Assembly (NCBI GenBank): GCA_033819885.1
Contig: JAQYUZ010000053.1
Coordinates: 47,698 to 111,697, forward strand
From: Microbotryomycetes sp. JL201
Lineage: Eukaryota; Basidiomycota; Microbotryomycetes
Direction: 5' to 3'
DNA: 64,000 nucleotides
This document shows, in pieces, positions 46,832 to 58,727 of this stretch. The notes under the pieces were generated by a model. The model had not been told where the DNA came from, made no database searches, and saw only the letters and a list, made by a program, of their open reading frames with translations. A program made the translations under genes and the position numbers. Numbering within the stretch: the first letter of the stretch is position 1; each line of letters begins with the position of its first letter.

Positions 46832-47670
46832 GTGCCAAGGACACTTGCGTTTGTAATATATAATCATACAATTGTGCAAGCAAAATTTCCGAGGCAAGTT
46901 CTTCGCCCCCTTTTCATATGCCCAATACTCATTGGAATCCTGGTGACATTGGCGACGCCATATAAAATCTGGGTCGTGCGCCAGAGAACCTCGTCGTTTT
47001 CATCACGAAGATCGCTTTATCAGCATGTTTGAGCGTCAGATGAGACAATAAATTAGTGTGGAAAGGCAAGGTTCTGACCAAAGCCGTACTGGCCAACGCC
47101 TGACAAACGCAAAAGCTTAGAGCTCGCAAGGCTCGCAACGACATCGCAAGGTAAGTTTGACGGCTTTGGAAGGTATTCGCACGTCTCTTACTATCCCTTG
47201 ATAGATGTCCCGGATCTCCGGAGCTGTCGAAGTCCCACATTGTTGAAGCCGAAGCATGTGAAGCTGAGGACTCTTCTTCGTTCGTAATAGATTTTTGTTC
47301 TTCCCCCGTTCTATCTTGTTGAAGACCAAGTGATCAAATGCAATGGATAGTTTGTTTCGAAAAACCAAAAAAAAAAAAAAGCAACTGCTCAAGGGCGCAG
47401 TCACGGTTCATGAGCTTGGATTTACACTCCGAAGCCTTGCTCTGGATCAATCGCAGCTCGCAAGACGATGGGACGAGCCTTTGTGTGCACGATCACGATG
47501 TCATCGTCATCGGGGTCCGGCCGCAATACTCCATTCATTCGTGTGGGCGTGCAAACGAACGGCGAGGTTCGCCCAGATTGCTGCGAATCATGTCCGCATC
47601 GCTTGCATTCCCGTTCCTAGATCAAAGTTCAAGTGTAAAGCATGACTTTGTTGCACTACATCTCTTGCAT
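46832..47670. other. Intergenic with dispersed repeat
   Basis: About 840 bases between tRNA-Pro and the DBP4 stop codon. It holds repeat copy 2 (47225-47352) followed by an A13 run (47370-47382). The remainder shows no gene. Confidence 0.5.
47225..47352 (+). repeat. Dispersed repeat (copy 2, ~130 bp)
   Basis: Begins TGTCGAAGTCCCACATTGTT and ends TGCAATGGATAGTTTG. It aligns with 63408-63536 over its whole length (shared words ACATTGTTGAAGCC, TCTTCTTCGT, TTGTTCTTCCCCC, GACCAAGTGA). The TG start and the length suggest a degraded LTR or other short element, not proven. Confidence 0.7.
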
Positions 47671-50492
47671 CTAGTTCTTCTTGCCCAGAGCTCGCAACGC
47701 CAGTTCCTCAAGATCGACAGCAGGCGCTGCCGGTAGTTCCCTGTCGACTTTACGCCGCTTTGTGTCGGCTCGGGGCCTATAGACTCCGTTGTCATTCTCG
47801 TCGCCATCAGACGCATCAAAGTCAACGAGACCGTCGAACGTAGGTGACGTATAGCCATCGTCGTCATCGCCAGACTCGATCACTGCGCCCACCTCTTCTC
47901 CGTCCTGTGTAGATTCACGTGAGTCGGTGTAATGCTGCGATGAACCACAATCACACTCACATCGCGCTCTGCAGTCTTGCGTTTCCGCTTTTTCTCCCGC
48001 CGCTTCTCTTTCTGCCTTTCTTTATCGAGCACATCGGCCTTTGCGAGCGCCAATCGCTCCTGCTCCACAAATTTGGCCTGTTGCGATTGAACGTCGCCAT
48101 CCTTCTTGAATTCGTCTTCGTCCTTGAGTTCGTAGATCTCCCGTGCCGTGCCGTCGTCGTCAAACACCAGCTTGGTTGGGTTGCCTCGCTGCGAAAGCAT
48201 AGCTTTCTTGGACAGAGCCATCTTTTGCTTGCGCTTTGAAACGAAATTGGACTCTGGCAGCTCCGCCTCGTTCAATTCGTGATCCCGTCGCTTGAGTGTG
48301 ATGAAATCCTCTTCGTCGTTGCCAACATCTACTAGATCGTCTCTCTCGTCGTCTGATCGGTCAATAAGCTTGTTGTAATGGTCGGACAGAATCGTCTGAC
48401 TTTTTCGACCGAACATGCGATCGTACTTTGTCTTGACGCCATTTTCTCGTTTGGCAGGAGCTTCCTCGCCGTCGACACTGCTATCATCGCCAACATCGTC
48501 ATCGCGATCGTTGTCTGCGCCCAAATCGCTCTCGCCTGCCCCGCTGTCATCGTCTTCCGCGTCCGAGTCGTCGCGAAGACCAGCTCGCTCATCCCCATCT
48601 TCGTCTCCTTTGCCATCGGATTCGGCCAATTCTTTCTTGAGGTCTTCCACCTGCCTAACAGCATTTTTCTTGGCCGATGCCTCCTGCTTGCTGACAAACT
48701 TGATTTTCGGTGCTCCAGCGAGACCGAGCGACGACGCAAACGCCTCCAGCGGCAATTCGTCAATCTTGAACACGGCCTTGTCCTTTTGAAGGTAGACCGA
48801 ACGCACGTAAGATATGAATGCCTATCATTAATCAATTGTCAGCGTTATGATTGGTTGCAAGGGCTTCTTCGCCACAAACTCGCCCTTTGAGCCAAGAACT
48901 TGATTTCGGGAAACTGAAACGCAGCAGATTGCAGCTGTGCGGCAATGTTCTGCTTCTTCTTCGAGTTGGCGTTTACTTTCGTGATATCGACCTTCTTGTC
49001 TTGTAAGCGCTTGACCATGCCTGGTTCCTCGCTCGGCAAAAGGAACAATAGCGCCTTGCCCTTGCTTTCATATCTCGCCGTTCTACCGACGCGATGAATG
49101 TACGTCTCGACATCTTCCGGGCAATCGACTTGGACAACCCAGTCGATAGAAGGGAAATCGAGGCCGCGTGCAGCAATGTCGGTCGCAAACAAGATCGAAT
49201 GCTTGGCCGACAGGAAGCGCTGATAGATTTCAAGTCGCTGTGTTTGCTTCTGTTTGCCGTGCATATGCAAAAGAGGCACACCAGGCCGCATGTGGCGAAA
49301 GTTTTCGTAGACGAACCGAACCTGCTTGCCGCTTGATAGAAAGACGATAGTCTTCGTGAAAAGGTGAGTTTTGATAAAGCTCCACAAAACGTCCAATTTC
49401 TCTTCAAGTGGAACGACCATGTAGTGCTGCTCGAGGTTCTTTGGCGTCTCTGTCATTTCTTCTTCGTCATCGGCGCCTTCTGCCTTGCCCTTGCCCTTTG
49501 CGGCCGCAGACTGTGCAACTTCTCGCACTGCTACATACTCTGGATCGTGAAGCGACAGACGTGCCAGATCCTTGACCGACTTTGTCTGCGTAGCCGAGAA
49601 CAAGAGTGTCTGGCGGGTTCTGGGCAAGTTTGCGACAATGGCGTTGACACAGGACTGGAAGCCCATATCGAGGATGCGATCGGCTTCGTCGAGCACTGCA
49701 GCGGGAGATCATGTGAGCAAGCAGTACTTTTGCAAAACGTCAGAAGCCGTCATCTCACCAAGCATTTGCAAGTGATCGCAGTCGAACCCGAGCGTCTGGT
49801 CCATGTGCTGCAGGAGACGGCCGGGCGTCGCGACGAGGATATTCATGCGAGACAAGCGCTCCTGCTCGTCTTTCAAGTTCTTGCCACCAATCACGAGGCC
49901 GGCCGAGAACTGGTGTTTGTGGCCAATCTTGCGCAAAACTTCAAAGATTTGAACTGCCTAAGAAGCGATACAAGTCGAATCCCGGGTCAGCCGTGACACT
50001 TGAAACATCAACAGTGTCGCTTGTTTGACTTGCCAGCTCGCGCGTGGGCGAGATGATGAGAGCGCCGAGTCCGTCTGTCGGTCCCCATTTCTTGCGCAAG
50101 AGATTCTCGAGGACGGGGATCAGGAACGCCAGCGTCTTGCCACTACCTGTGCGTGCTGCTCCAAGAACGTCTTTGCCCTTGAGGGCGAGCGGCAGCGCGC
50201 GTGCCTGGATGTCTGTCAAGCGCGAGTAATACGCGGACCTGAGCACGTGGGTCAGCGTCTCCTGCAGCTCAGAAACGACACAACAGTCTTGGCACACCAC
50301 TCACTTGAGACCTTGGAGGGTCGCCTGTGACAGTGGCAGCTGTGCAAACTCTGTGGCGAGGCCGTGAAACTCGGCGACGGCATGCTCGAGTTGCTGCAGC
50401 TCGTGCTGCTCGCGCCGCTTGCGCTCCTTGCGCGGATTCGTCTTGCCTTGACTTGTGTTCGTTGTCTGCCGTCTCGGCTTTGGCTTGTCCAT
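47671..50492 (-). CDS. DBP4: ATP-dependent DEAD-box RNA helicase DBP4 (HCA4/DDX10)
   Basis: Nucleolar helicase for 18S rRNA processing. Exons 50492-50305, 50238-50030, 49953-49759, 49695-48884, 48821-47961 and 47904-47671 give 832 residues. Motifs in order: [13 protein letters not shown] (Q), [12 protein letters not shown] (I), SPTRELA (Ia), [10 protein letters not shown] (Ib), [12 protein letters not shown] (II), FSATQT (III), [20 protein letters not shown] (V) and [10 protein letters not shown] (VI). DBP4-specific [20 protein letters not shown] follows, then an acidic/KKRKRK C-terminal extension. The intron after FLAQR needs a GC donor (AGG|GCGAGT, 48883). Divergent from the Kar9-like gene. 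Confidence 0.96.
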
Positions 50493-50776
50493 GGCTGGCG
50501 CGCCGTTCAAAGCTGTCGCTGCGTTCGGCGCTCTCGCAAAAAAAGGCTCGAGAAACAGGAGGCAAGGTCACGTGCCAGAGTGCTGTCCACAACCATTAAG
50601 CAGAGGCCGCAGCAACTCACTGGCAGACACTCTAAAAACCGGCCCAAGAGACAGCCTGTCATTCTGAGAGCTGTCTCGATGTACGGCTGGTCAACGCTTC
50701 AGAGTATCTCGAGTCTTGCGCTGCCTCGCTTCAACCTACACAGCCAAGTGCCACAATCTCTGGCGCCCTGTCGCAA

Positions 50777-53350
50777 ATGACACCAGCAGACAGCGACCGT
50801 CGGTCTAGTCGCGTGTTTGACCTGGCAGGCCGCTTCGAATCGTCAGTCAACATCTCGCGCATCGATGCGCAGCAACAGACTGTTTCCGCCGACCTCGAGC
50901 ACCTGACAATGGCCAAAAGAGTCAATGGACTGAGATTGAGGTAAGCCTGACATTGGCGCGTGCTCCCTAGCATGGCGCTCTGACCGCTAACGCGTGCCTC
51001 GTCGTTGATCTCCGCCTCGCCCTGCCTCCAAACACAGCTATTCAGGGGGTGACAGCACACCAAAATCATCAATCAGTCCCACAACACCCACACAGTCCAA
51101 CTTGTCGCCGTGCGCCCGGAATGAGCCGTCTGTTGAAGCTCGGGCCGCGAATGGGGCAACACAGGAGGCGGCGGCAGCAACTAAAGGGCATGTGCGACTC
51201 CGTACTCCGCTCGAGAACTTAATCTCAACTTACAAGTCTGCGTCACACTTGTCTCACTGGTAGGTCGCTCGCCCAAGACATTCAAGCAGCCACTCGCGAG
51301 CTTGAATGCTCTATTCAAGATGTACAGACGCTCTTGTTCGAGATCCAGGTCAGTCAAATCTGACCAGTCTACTCTCACTGTGGCGCTCACGTTGTCTCCT
51401 CGCGCTGCAGGAGCTGCGCCACTCGGGCCAACTTTGCTCTCGAGAATCGAGATCCACAACGCCCTCCCACCAGGTTTCAGAACCCAGCTTGTCCTCGTCG
51501 CAAGGATCCCTGTCGCCCTCGTTATCGTCGACAGCAGAGAGCGTATCAACGAGAGCGACAACGGCAGCATCCCAAGACCGCTCGCCACTCGAGGGCGCCG
51601 TCAACAGGCTCAAATACAAGGCGGAGCTCATTAATCAGGCGAAGTGCCTCGTTGAGATTGATGTGAGAGCTCTAGATCAGCTTGCAGATGGCTCGCGCGG
51701 AAATGCACAAGCCCTGAAAGCCTGGACCGAAGTTAGAGCAAGCTGGACCGAGGTGCGGAGCGAAATCGAGGTGAGCTCATGCTGACAAGGAGCTTCGAAT
51801 CGGTCTGACAGAACTGTATACAGACGCTCTATACAGAATTGAATGAGGACAGATGGCTCACCATGTTTCGGACCGTTGCCTCTCAAGCGGATGACATGCT
51901 GCACTCACTCGAGAGCGTACTCGCGCAATGTGACGATACTCTTGAAAGTGCAGGACCAGACACCGAAACCGTCGTCAAAGGCCTTCAATCGAAAATACAA
52001 TCGTACGCGCCTGCATGCGAGCGAGTCATCCGTATCCTCGCCAAGAACATTGCCGACAGGTCGACAACGAATGGCGAGGCCTTGCGCACATACTCGGATG
52101 CCAAGCTCAGATGGGACAAGCTGAGGCGGCGCATAGCGAGCCAAAACGCACAGCCGGACGCGCCAATTCAACAGACCCCCTCATGCGCTTCTAGTTCTCA
52201 ACGAAGCTCGCAGGGATCACCAATCAATTCGCCGTCCAAAGATGGGAGCGCCGCGAGGTCTCGTGCCTATTCGCACAGTCGTAGCGCCGCCAGCCCGGAG
52301 AAGCCTCGCTGGAACGCTTCGAAGATACGAACGGACGCGAGCAGGTCATCGGGCAGGTCATCAGCTCTTGGACATCGCCGACCCTCGTCTAGACCATCCA
52401 TCTCTCTCGATGCATCTTACGGAGATCATAGACCCGTGTCGCCAGCCTTCTCGGATGCATCCTCGACTGTTAGCCGCGATCGACCATCAACGCCAAGCAA
52501 GATCCCCTTGCCGTCATCTAGCCGTCGCCAGAGCATTACTCCGTCTGCGCTCGGATCCGATACTATATCTTTGATGCAGCGAGCGCTATCTCCGACGCCG
52601 ACGTCTCGACGAGTGTCGGTGGGCCCTCTTCGTTCTCGACAGTCTCTGGGCTCTTCCGTCAATTCGTTGCGGTTGACTGGTCCAGGCCCGTCCATCACAT
52701 CTGTCATGTCTCGGTCGCGTACGCCGGAGCCGAGACGTGCAAGCGACAAGACCCGTCCGCCCCCCGTTCCTGCCTTGCCACTGTCGTACCGCTCCGACAA
52801 CCAATCGACTCCCCGCTCGGTCTCGGCCAGCGCTATTATGCCAGCCTCGTCTCGCAGGCAATCCTTGCTGCCCACGCCTCAGCCGTCTTCGAGACGGCGG
52901 TCCGTTTCGCCCATGCCTCCGCCGCTACCTAAGCTCGATCTGGGAATGCAGAACGACGGAATGTACACTGCAAATCCAGCAGATCCGCTGGACAAGCACG
53001 TGGCGGACATTGTCAACTCTGATGGGGCTTTCGGTCAAATAGACACTGTTCGATTGGATGCACCATTCACGATTGCTCAGGTCGCGATGCTCGAGCTCTT
53101 GTCTGCAAAATACCTTTTCAGGCCACGCTCAAACTCGTCACAAGGGGATTTTAAACCCGTCTTGTGCAAGCTTGTCGATCGAGTCGGTCGAGCGGCCGTC
53201 AAGGGGGAGAAAAAGGTTCTGATTCGCACCGCCACGGGCTGGCAAGACCTGGATCAGTTTGTCGCAACGATCGTTACGAGCGCGAGCACGCCGCCGCAAA
53301 CACAATCGGCTCGGAATGCACAAAGTCACGACGAATTCGAAACTTTCTGA
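50777..53350 (+). CDS. Kar9/GAS2-domain microtubule-associated protein
   Basis: Probably links microtubule plus ends to actin or cortex during spindle positioning. Exons 50777-50940, 51038-51235, 51264-51348, 51411-51770 and 51824-53350 give 777 residues. The Kar9-like helical region covers ~residues 120-420: IQDVQTLLFEIQELRHSG and TLYTELNEDRWLTMFRTVAS. A long Ser/Pro/Arg-rich basic linker follows (SxIP-like TPSKIPLPSSSR could bind EB1). The C-terminus has a GAS2 zinc-type microtubule-binding module: CKLVDRVGRAAVKGEKKVLI and RTATGWQDLDQFVATIV. The second intron (51236-51263) would be only 28 nt. A 137-nt alternative from 51127 also keeps frame. Confidence 0.8.
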
Positions 53351-53441
53351 TGAGCTCAACAAGACTGCAACAGGTTGTCGTGACTGTATATATGATGGAG
53401 GGGGTTTACTTTGCTTTGTTGACATTATGTGCAACTACGTC

Positions 53442-56314
53442 TCATGACTTTTTGTAAGCCACTTGGTACCCCGACTTTGCCTCGTTGCGTCCGGCGACTG
53501 TCGTTGTCGTCAAAGTTCTCTCGGACTGTTCTGGACTGGTCCACTCTTCGATCCACCTGGCCCGAGAGATGTCAGTATAGCAACGGATTGGGGCTAGTCC
53601 ATTGGATAGGACTCACTTGAGCACTTCCTCGTGCCATCTGATCGAGTTTTGAGGTTTCAAGACCTGCAAAACGAGTGTGAAGATCAGCCAAGTGTTGACT
53701 CGCACGTTTCCCGAGACTCTCCAACTCGCCCAATGGTTCTCGTTCTCAAAGTACAACAACCTTGAAGGAATGCCAAGCCTCTGCAATGTGTTGAAGACGC
53801 CGATGCCTTCACCTTCGATCAACCTAAAGTCTTTGCCGCCGTGAATGACCAACATTGGCGTCTTCCATTTGTGGATATGGTTCTGAGGATTCCAGCGACT
53901 GTAGTTTTCTGGAACTTCCCAAGGCGTGCCACCAAATTCTCGTTCTGGAAAGTACAACTCTTCGGTCGAGAACCAAGTGCCAGAGGTTGAAAACACTCCG
54001 TCGTGGTTGACAAACGTTTGGAAACCACAAGCGTCGTTGTGGCCTTGGAGCCAATTCATCATGTAGCCGCCATAAGACGCGCCGAGGCATGCCATGCGTG
54101 ACTTGTCAATTTCTGGGTACGCTTGTTGCACAAACTGCAAACCGGCGACGAGGTCCTGGAACGGATACCCGCCCCACTGGTTCTTGATACGGTCGGTAAA
54201 GTCTTGACCGTAGCCTGTGCTGCCAGTCGGGTTGATTGCGACAGTGATGAACCCTGCAGCAGCGTAGATGTTGGGGTTCCAGCGCGTTGACCAGCTGTCC
54301 GTCCAAGCGCCTTGAGGTCCGCCGTGAACGAGGAAGGCGAGCGGATATTTCTTATTTTTGCGCAGGCTTGCATCGCCAGCTCCAGGTGGGAACAGTATGA
54401 AACCGTGCACTTGAATGCCCTCGGCCCCTGCAAACCAGAAGCTCTCTCCACGGTCCAGCTCCTTTTCGGCAGCAAGATGCTTGGTCAAAGTGGCCAAAGG
54501 CACCTGCTCAACGCCATGAGGCGCTTTTCCAGAACCTTCTTGCCGGGCAGGACGCCCAGATAGATGCAAGAGTGACAGACGATTCGGCGACGTGAGCGAG
54601 TGCTGCGTCAACAGCAAGGTTGAAGTCGAAAGAGGCGAGACCGATGCCAGCGTGTGCGAGTGAGTCAACGTCTCGGGCTCAGAGGTGGCAGCAATCGTGT
54701 CGTCGTCACCTTTCGGGACCGGCACAGACAACTGGAACAGCTTGACAAAGCCCTGGTCCTGCGCGCAGTCACTGCTGAATTAGACTGCGAGCTTGTTCAT
54801 GCTCGAGTGCCACGCAAACATACCTCTGCAGTAAGATAAATCTTTGCGTTGCAAGGGCACCAATCAATGTGCGTTGGCGATCTGTCCCACTTCTCAGTCG
54901 CGCCCCATCGGCGACCGGAGTCGAGCTCGTAGACCATAACGCGATTGCGGTCAGCTTCGTAACCGTCTTCGCGCATCTCGAGCCATGCGACGCGTTTGCC
55001 ATCCGGAGAGATCGTTGGCGAGCTGCAAGCGCCTTGCGTGCCGACCGTGAGCGCTTTGGGTTTGCCGTCTTCTGCACTTCGCGGCGACAATGACAACGAG
55101 TAGACTACGGTTCGCGAGTGCCATGCAGGGTTCACATGAGGGTCTTTGGCGTGAAAGACGAGATGATCGGCTGTGAAGGCGAAATCACCTGCGCCACCGA
55201 AAGGACCAACGGGGCATTCCTGTCGATCAGTGGGTGAACATTGTCGGCGCGGCGGTTGTCAGCGCGATGAGAGCCTTGGCTCGTAAGCCGGGCTCACAAG
55301 CTTGGTGCCTGCCAGCGGCGACTTGACTGCAGGGCGCTTTGATTCTTTGCTCGACGACGAGGCCGACGATTCCGTCTCGACAACCCATTTGCCCTCCTCA
55401 GAACCGGGCGCCTGAACATGCTCAAAGTCGTCACTCTCGTCAGACGAGCTGATCGAGCCCGGGTTTCGGGCTAAATGAATGAAGTGTGGCTGCTTGATCT
55501 CGCCCGCTGTCGACTTCCAGCTGTCCCAATGGCGGATGAACAACGAGTCGTATACTGGGAGTGCGCAAAGTAAGCGATTGGCATAGCAGACATTGTTTCG
55601 GTACACCCCACCCCGGATGTCTGATCCATTGGCAGCCTCTTGCTTGCGCTTGTTGTGCTCTGGAACTTTCCAAATGTCGCCATCGGGATACACTGTTGCG
55701 CTGAAACCAAGCACGGCGTCCCTGCTACCCTTGTTCACGTGCACTTTGAGGTCTCCGACCCTGCGTGCGGGCCAATATGAGTTTCGGATGCCACTTGCTT
55801 CGGATTCGATGCCCACTTACTCGACAGGCAGGCTCGCGAGCAGGTAGCCGTCAGACTCGAGGTCGTTCGTGTCAAACACCCACAATTCCACGCCCGTAGC
55901 GTCGTCGTCGCCAGCGCGCTGCTTTTTGAAGGCAGAGTCGCTCACGCCACGCGGGTGGTCTTGTCGGCGGCCCAGGTTATCGCGAATGGCGACAACGCCT
56001 CTTGCGGCTGACGGCCTCATGTATACAAATGTGGTGTCGTCGAGCCATGCACAGTCTGTGTATGCCAAGTCTGTGAGGACCAAGCGGGGATCGTGAGTCT
56101 CGGAGAATGAGGTGGCGTCGTTTGCGGTTTCTAGGTTGACGAGGTAGATTGATTTTGATGTTCTGCCCTGGCCATCTGCCGCCTGCAGCGAGAACGTGGT
56201 GCTAGGCCACAGTGCGAGCGTGCCGCGTGGGTTGGCCATGGCCGCTTGCGGCCTCGGCAATTGCACTAGGTCATGGATCCTGAGCGTCTTGCCCTGTGTC
56301 AACGGAGTAGCCAT
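53442..56314 (-). CDS. S9 prolyl oligopeptidase-family peptidase (DPP5/acyl-peptidase type)
   Basis: Serine peptidase with beta-propeller and alpha/beta-hydrolase domains. Exons 56314-55821, 55760-55298, 55219-54824, 54758-53730, 53663-53617 and 53556-53442 give 847 residues. The propeller carries ACSSPTISPDGKRVAWLEMR and HIDWCPCNAKIYLTAED. The catalytic domain has FLVHGGPQGAWTDSWS and the nucleophile GASYGGYMMNWL. The acid HGGKDFRLIEGEG and His ENHWVLKPQ complete the triad. A Ser-rich insertion (VVETESSASSSSKESKRP) enlarges the propeller. No signal peptide is evident, so it is probably cytosolic, unlike secreted DPP V. The intron in ENHW|VLKP needs a GC donor (TGG|GCGAGT, 53729). Confidence 0.9.
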
Positions 56315-56587
56315 GGGTACCGAGCTGCGCCGTCGTGCCTGGAGTGTGGAAGCAAGACAGAGGCCTGCACGAGCGAAGCACGCGGCTTGGACTGGCTCAA
56401 CTTGGTTCGGACCATGTGGGGTGGGGTAATGGATGTACGAGCCCAGTCTCACACTTGGCACACTTCAGAATCAAAATTCACCTGTACTCCTCGTTCTGCT
56501 GCTTCCGCGCGCGCTGAGAGCTTGCACCCCCTGTTCGAGAGCCTTGTTCGCGGAATCTGACGGGTTCGCCTCAAAGCATCAAGCGCC

Positions 56588-58632
56588 ATGGTGCCCAATG
56601 AGGAACTGCCCATTCTCGAGCAGCTTGTCAAGTGAGTGAGGATTGCATCACGATGGAGCAACAACAAATACAAGGGATGGCGGGTTGGTGCCGCAGCGTC
56701 AATGTCGTCATACTACGACACTACTGCGCGCTGCGGCATAGCATCACGGTTGCTCGGCAGAAACTTTGACAATCGTGGTGACCGTGCGTGTGCCGCTGCT
56801 CGACCCGGCCGCAAGGCGCCCGATATCGGCATCCGAGGTGAATCCGCTGACTCGGCGTGCCACACCTACAGCATCCGCATGCGATTGACGCGCCTCAAGA
56901 AGGATCGCACAGACTATCTCAGACAGAAGGACGTGTTTGACATCTATGGCGCGCTCATGAACCAAGGTGAGAGGGGCCCGAGCGATGCTAAATTTGGGCT
57001 GCCTCCACTCCGTGGCTCTGCTGACGCTTCAGGCGCCAGTGCATCAACTTAACGAAGTCCGAGCCGCATCTCAACCTGACACCGACGTCGCTGCCGCCGA
57101 CGGACATGCATCCACGTCGACCGCGCCAGGTACAGCGGCAGCTGCTCACGAAGACAACCGTGTCGACACGGTTCTCAACGACGTCTTTTCGCTCCTTTCG
57201 CTCTTCTTCCTGCGCATCGGCAAGTCGAGGGAAAGTCCAGCCACATTCTGCCAGCTGTCGACCATGAAGCGCCTGCTCACTCACCTAAACGAAAGCGGCA
57301 TCTATACCGAGGCCGACCTGAAGCCGTATCAAGCCCGGCTGGCAGAGCTCAAGGGCATCATCGTCGAAGGACGGACACCAGAGGATGCGGAAGACGCCGC
57401 GCAAGAGGAGGCACTCAGAAAATTGTTGCTATCAAAATGGGCCATCTGTGGCAAGTTGGCTTCTTGCCCAGGGCGTGAAGGGATTGTGCTGACTGCAGAC
57501 CGTATCCAGATCGACTGTTGAAGAAGCTTGTCGGCTCTCTATCTTCAATGTCCACCGAACTCGCTCCTCTGCACCAACGTTTGATTACGCTGAGGCGACT
57601 GCTCGCATCAATCGCCGCTCGACCTCGACCGACAGCGTCAGACGTTGCCAACATTCTCGCCGAACTCCGACAGATAGACGATAGTCGAGCGCTTGGCAAC
57701 AAGTTTGTCGTTGAGGGTTCAGATGGCGAACCGTACGCCCCCGAAAAAGGACAAGAATTGCTGGCTGGTCTGCTCGAAGACAACTTTGAAATTTGCCAGG
57801 ATATCCAGGCTAGGGAAGCAGCAGAGGATGTAGCACGAGGTCCATTGCAGCCAATATACGACAGACTGAGCGAGCTCAGGGCACAGCTGGAACGTCTTGT
57901 CCTCACCCACCGATGGACGCTTAGAGAAACGGTGAGCGCGCAAAGTTGTCCTTGCTCAAGGATTCGGTCAGCTGACACAGTAAGTTTGCAGGACCTTTAC
58001 AACTTTCAAATGGCTCTGCAAGAAATTGACAATATGCGCGTCGACGGCAAGTTCCGGGATTCGGAGGGTAATGTACCGGAGGGACAACTGGTCAGCGCGT
58101 CTGTTCACCTCACCATGGAGCCAAATTGACGGAATGTCTGCAGGTTTTGCTGTACCTGCTGCGACGATGTTACGGCTTGTGCTACCGCCTGATGTCGTCG
58201 AGCGAGCCGATCTCTGAGGAACTGATGCCGGTAGCCAATGTGTGTCCCTCTCGTATCCCTTGCGACGCTTCTGCTCACGCGCTCGCCGTTGCAGAAACTG
58301 ACAACGGTCAAGCGTTGTCTGAGTACGCTCGTTCCCACGGTGACTTGCTCGAACTCAACGCTAACATGACGTTCATCGCAGTCGAGGTTGCGAAGCATGG
58401 AGGTCCTTATTCTGCACGCGACTTGTACCCTTACCAGCTGGCTCTGGCACAGATCGACAACCTGCGTGTTGACGGCCGGTTCGAGGGCCATGACGGCTCG
58501 TGTCCAGAAGGACAAGCAATCTTGAATGCTCTATTGTCAGAGGCACACGAGATTGTTTCGATGATGCAGGAGGAAAACGAACAGATCGAGGCAGAAGAGA
58601 GAGCAGAAGAAACCGAAGCGGCAAAAGCTTGA
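56588..58632 (+). CDS. UPF0662 / DUF2408 family protein
   Basis: Conserved fungal protein of unknown biochemical role. Exons 56588-56631, 56872-56966, 57040-57450, 57510-57931, 57992-58090, 58144-58239, 58295-58322 and 58382-58632 give 481 residues. Family blocks: RMRLTRLKKDRTDYLRQKDV, LLHLxES-like segment LTHLNESGIYTEADLKPYQ, YDRLSELRAQLERLVLTHRW, LYNFQMALQEIDNMRVDGKF and GPYSARDLYPYQLALAQIDN. The same YQ...ID..RVDG(K/R)F pattern occurs twice, showing an internal duplication. The third intron is ambiguous. A GC-AG form (57451-57509) places the branch point sensibly; a GT-AG form (57455-57498) also keeps frame and changes three residues. Confidence 0.85.
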
Positions 58633-58727
58633 TCGCTCAGTCTGACAATCTTTGTGTTGCAAAATAAAGAAAGATACTGTCTCAACAACGAATCATTTGG
58701 GGGAGAATTGAGATCAAAATTGGCTCG

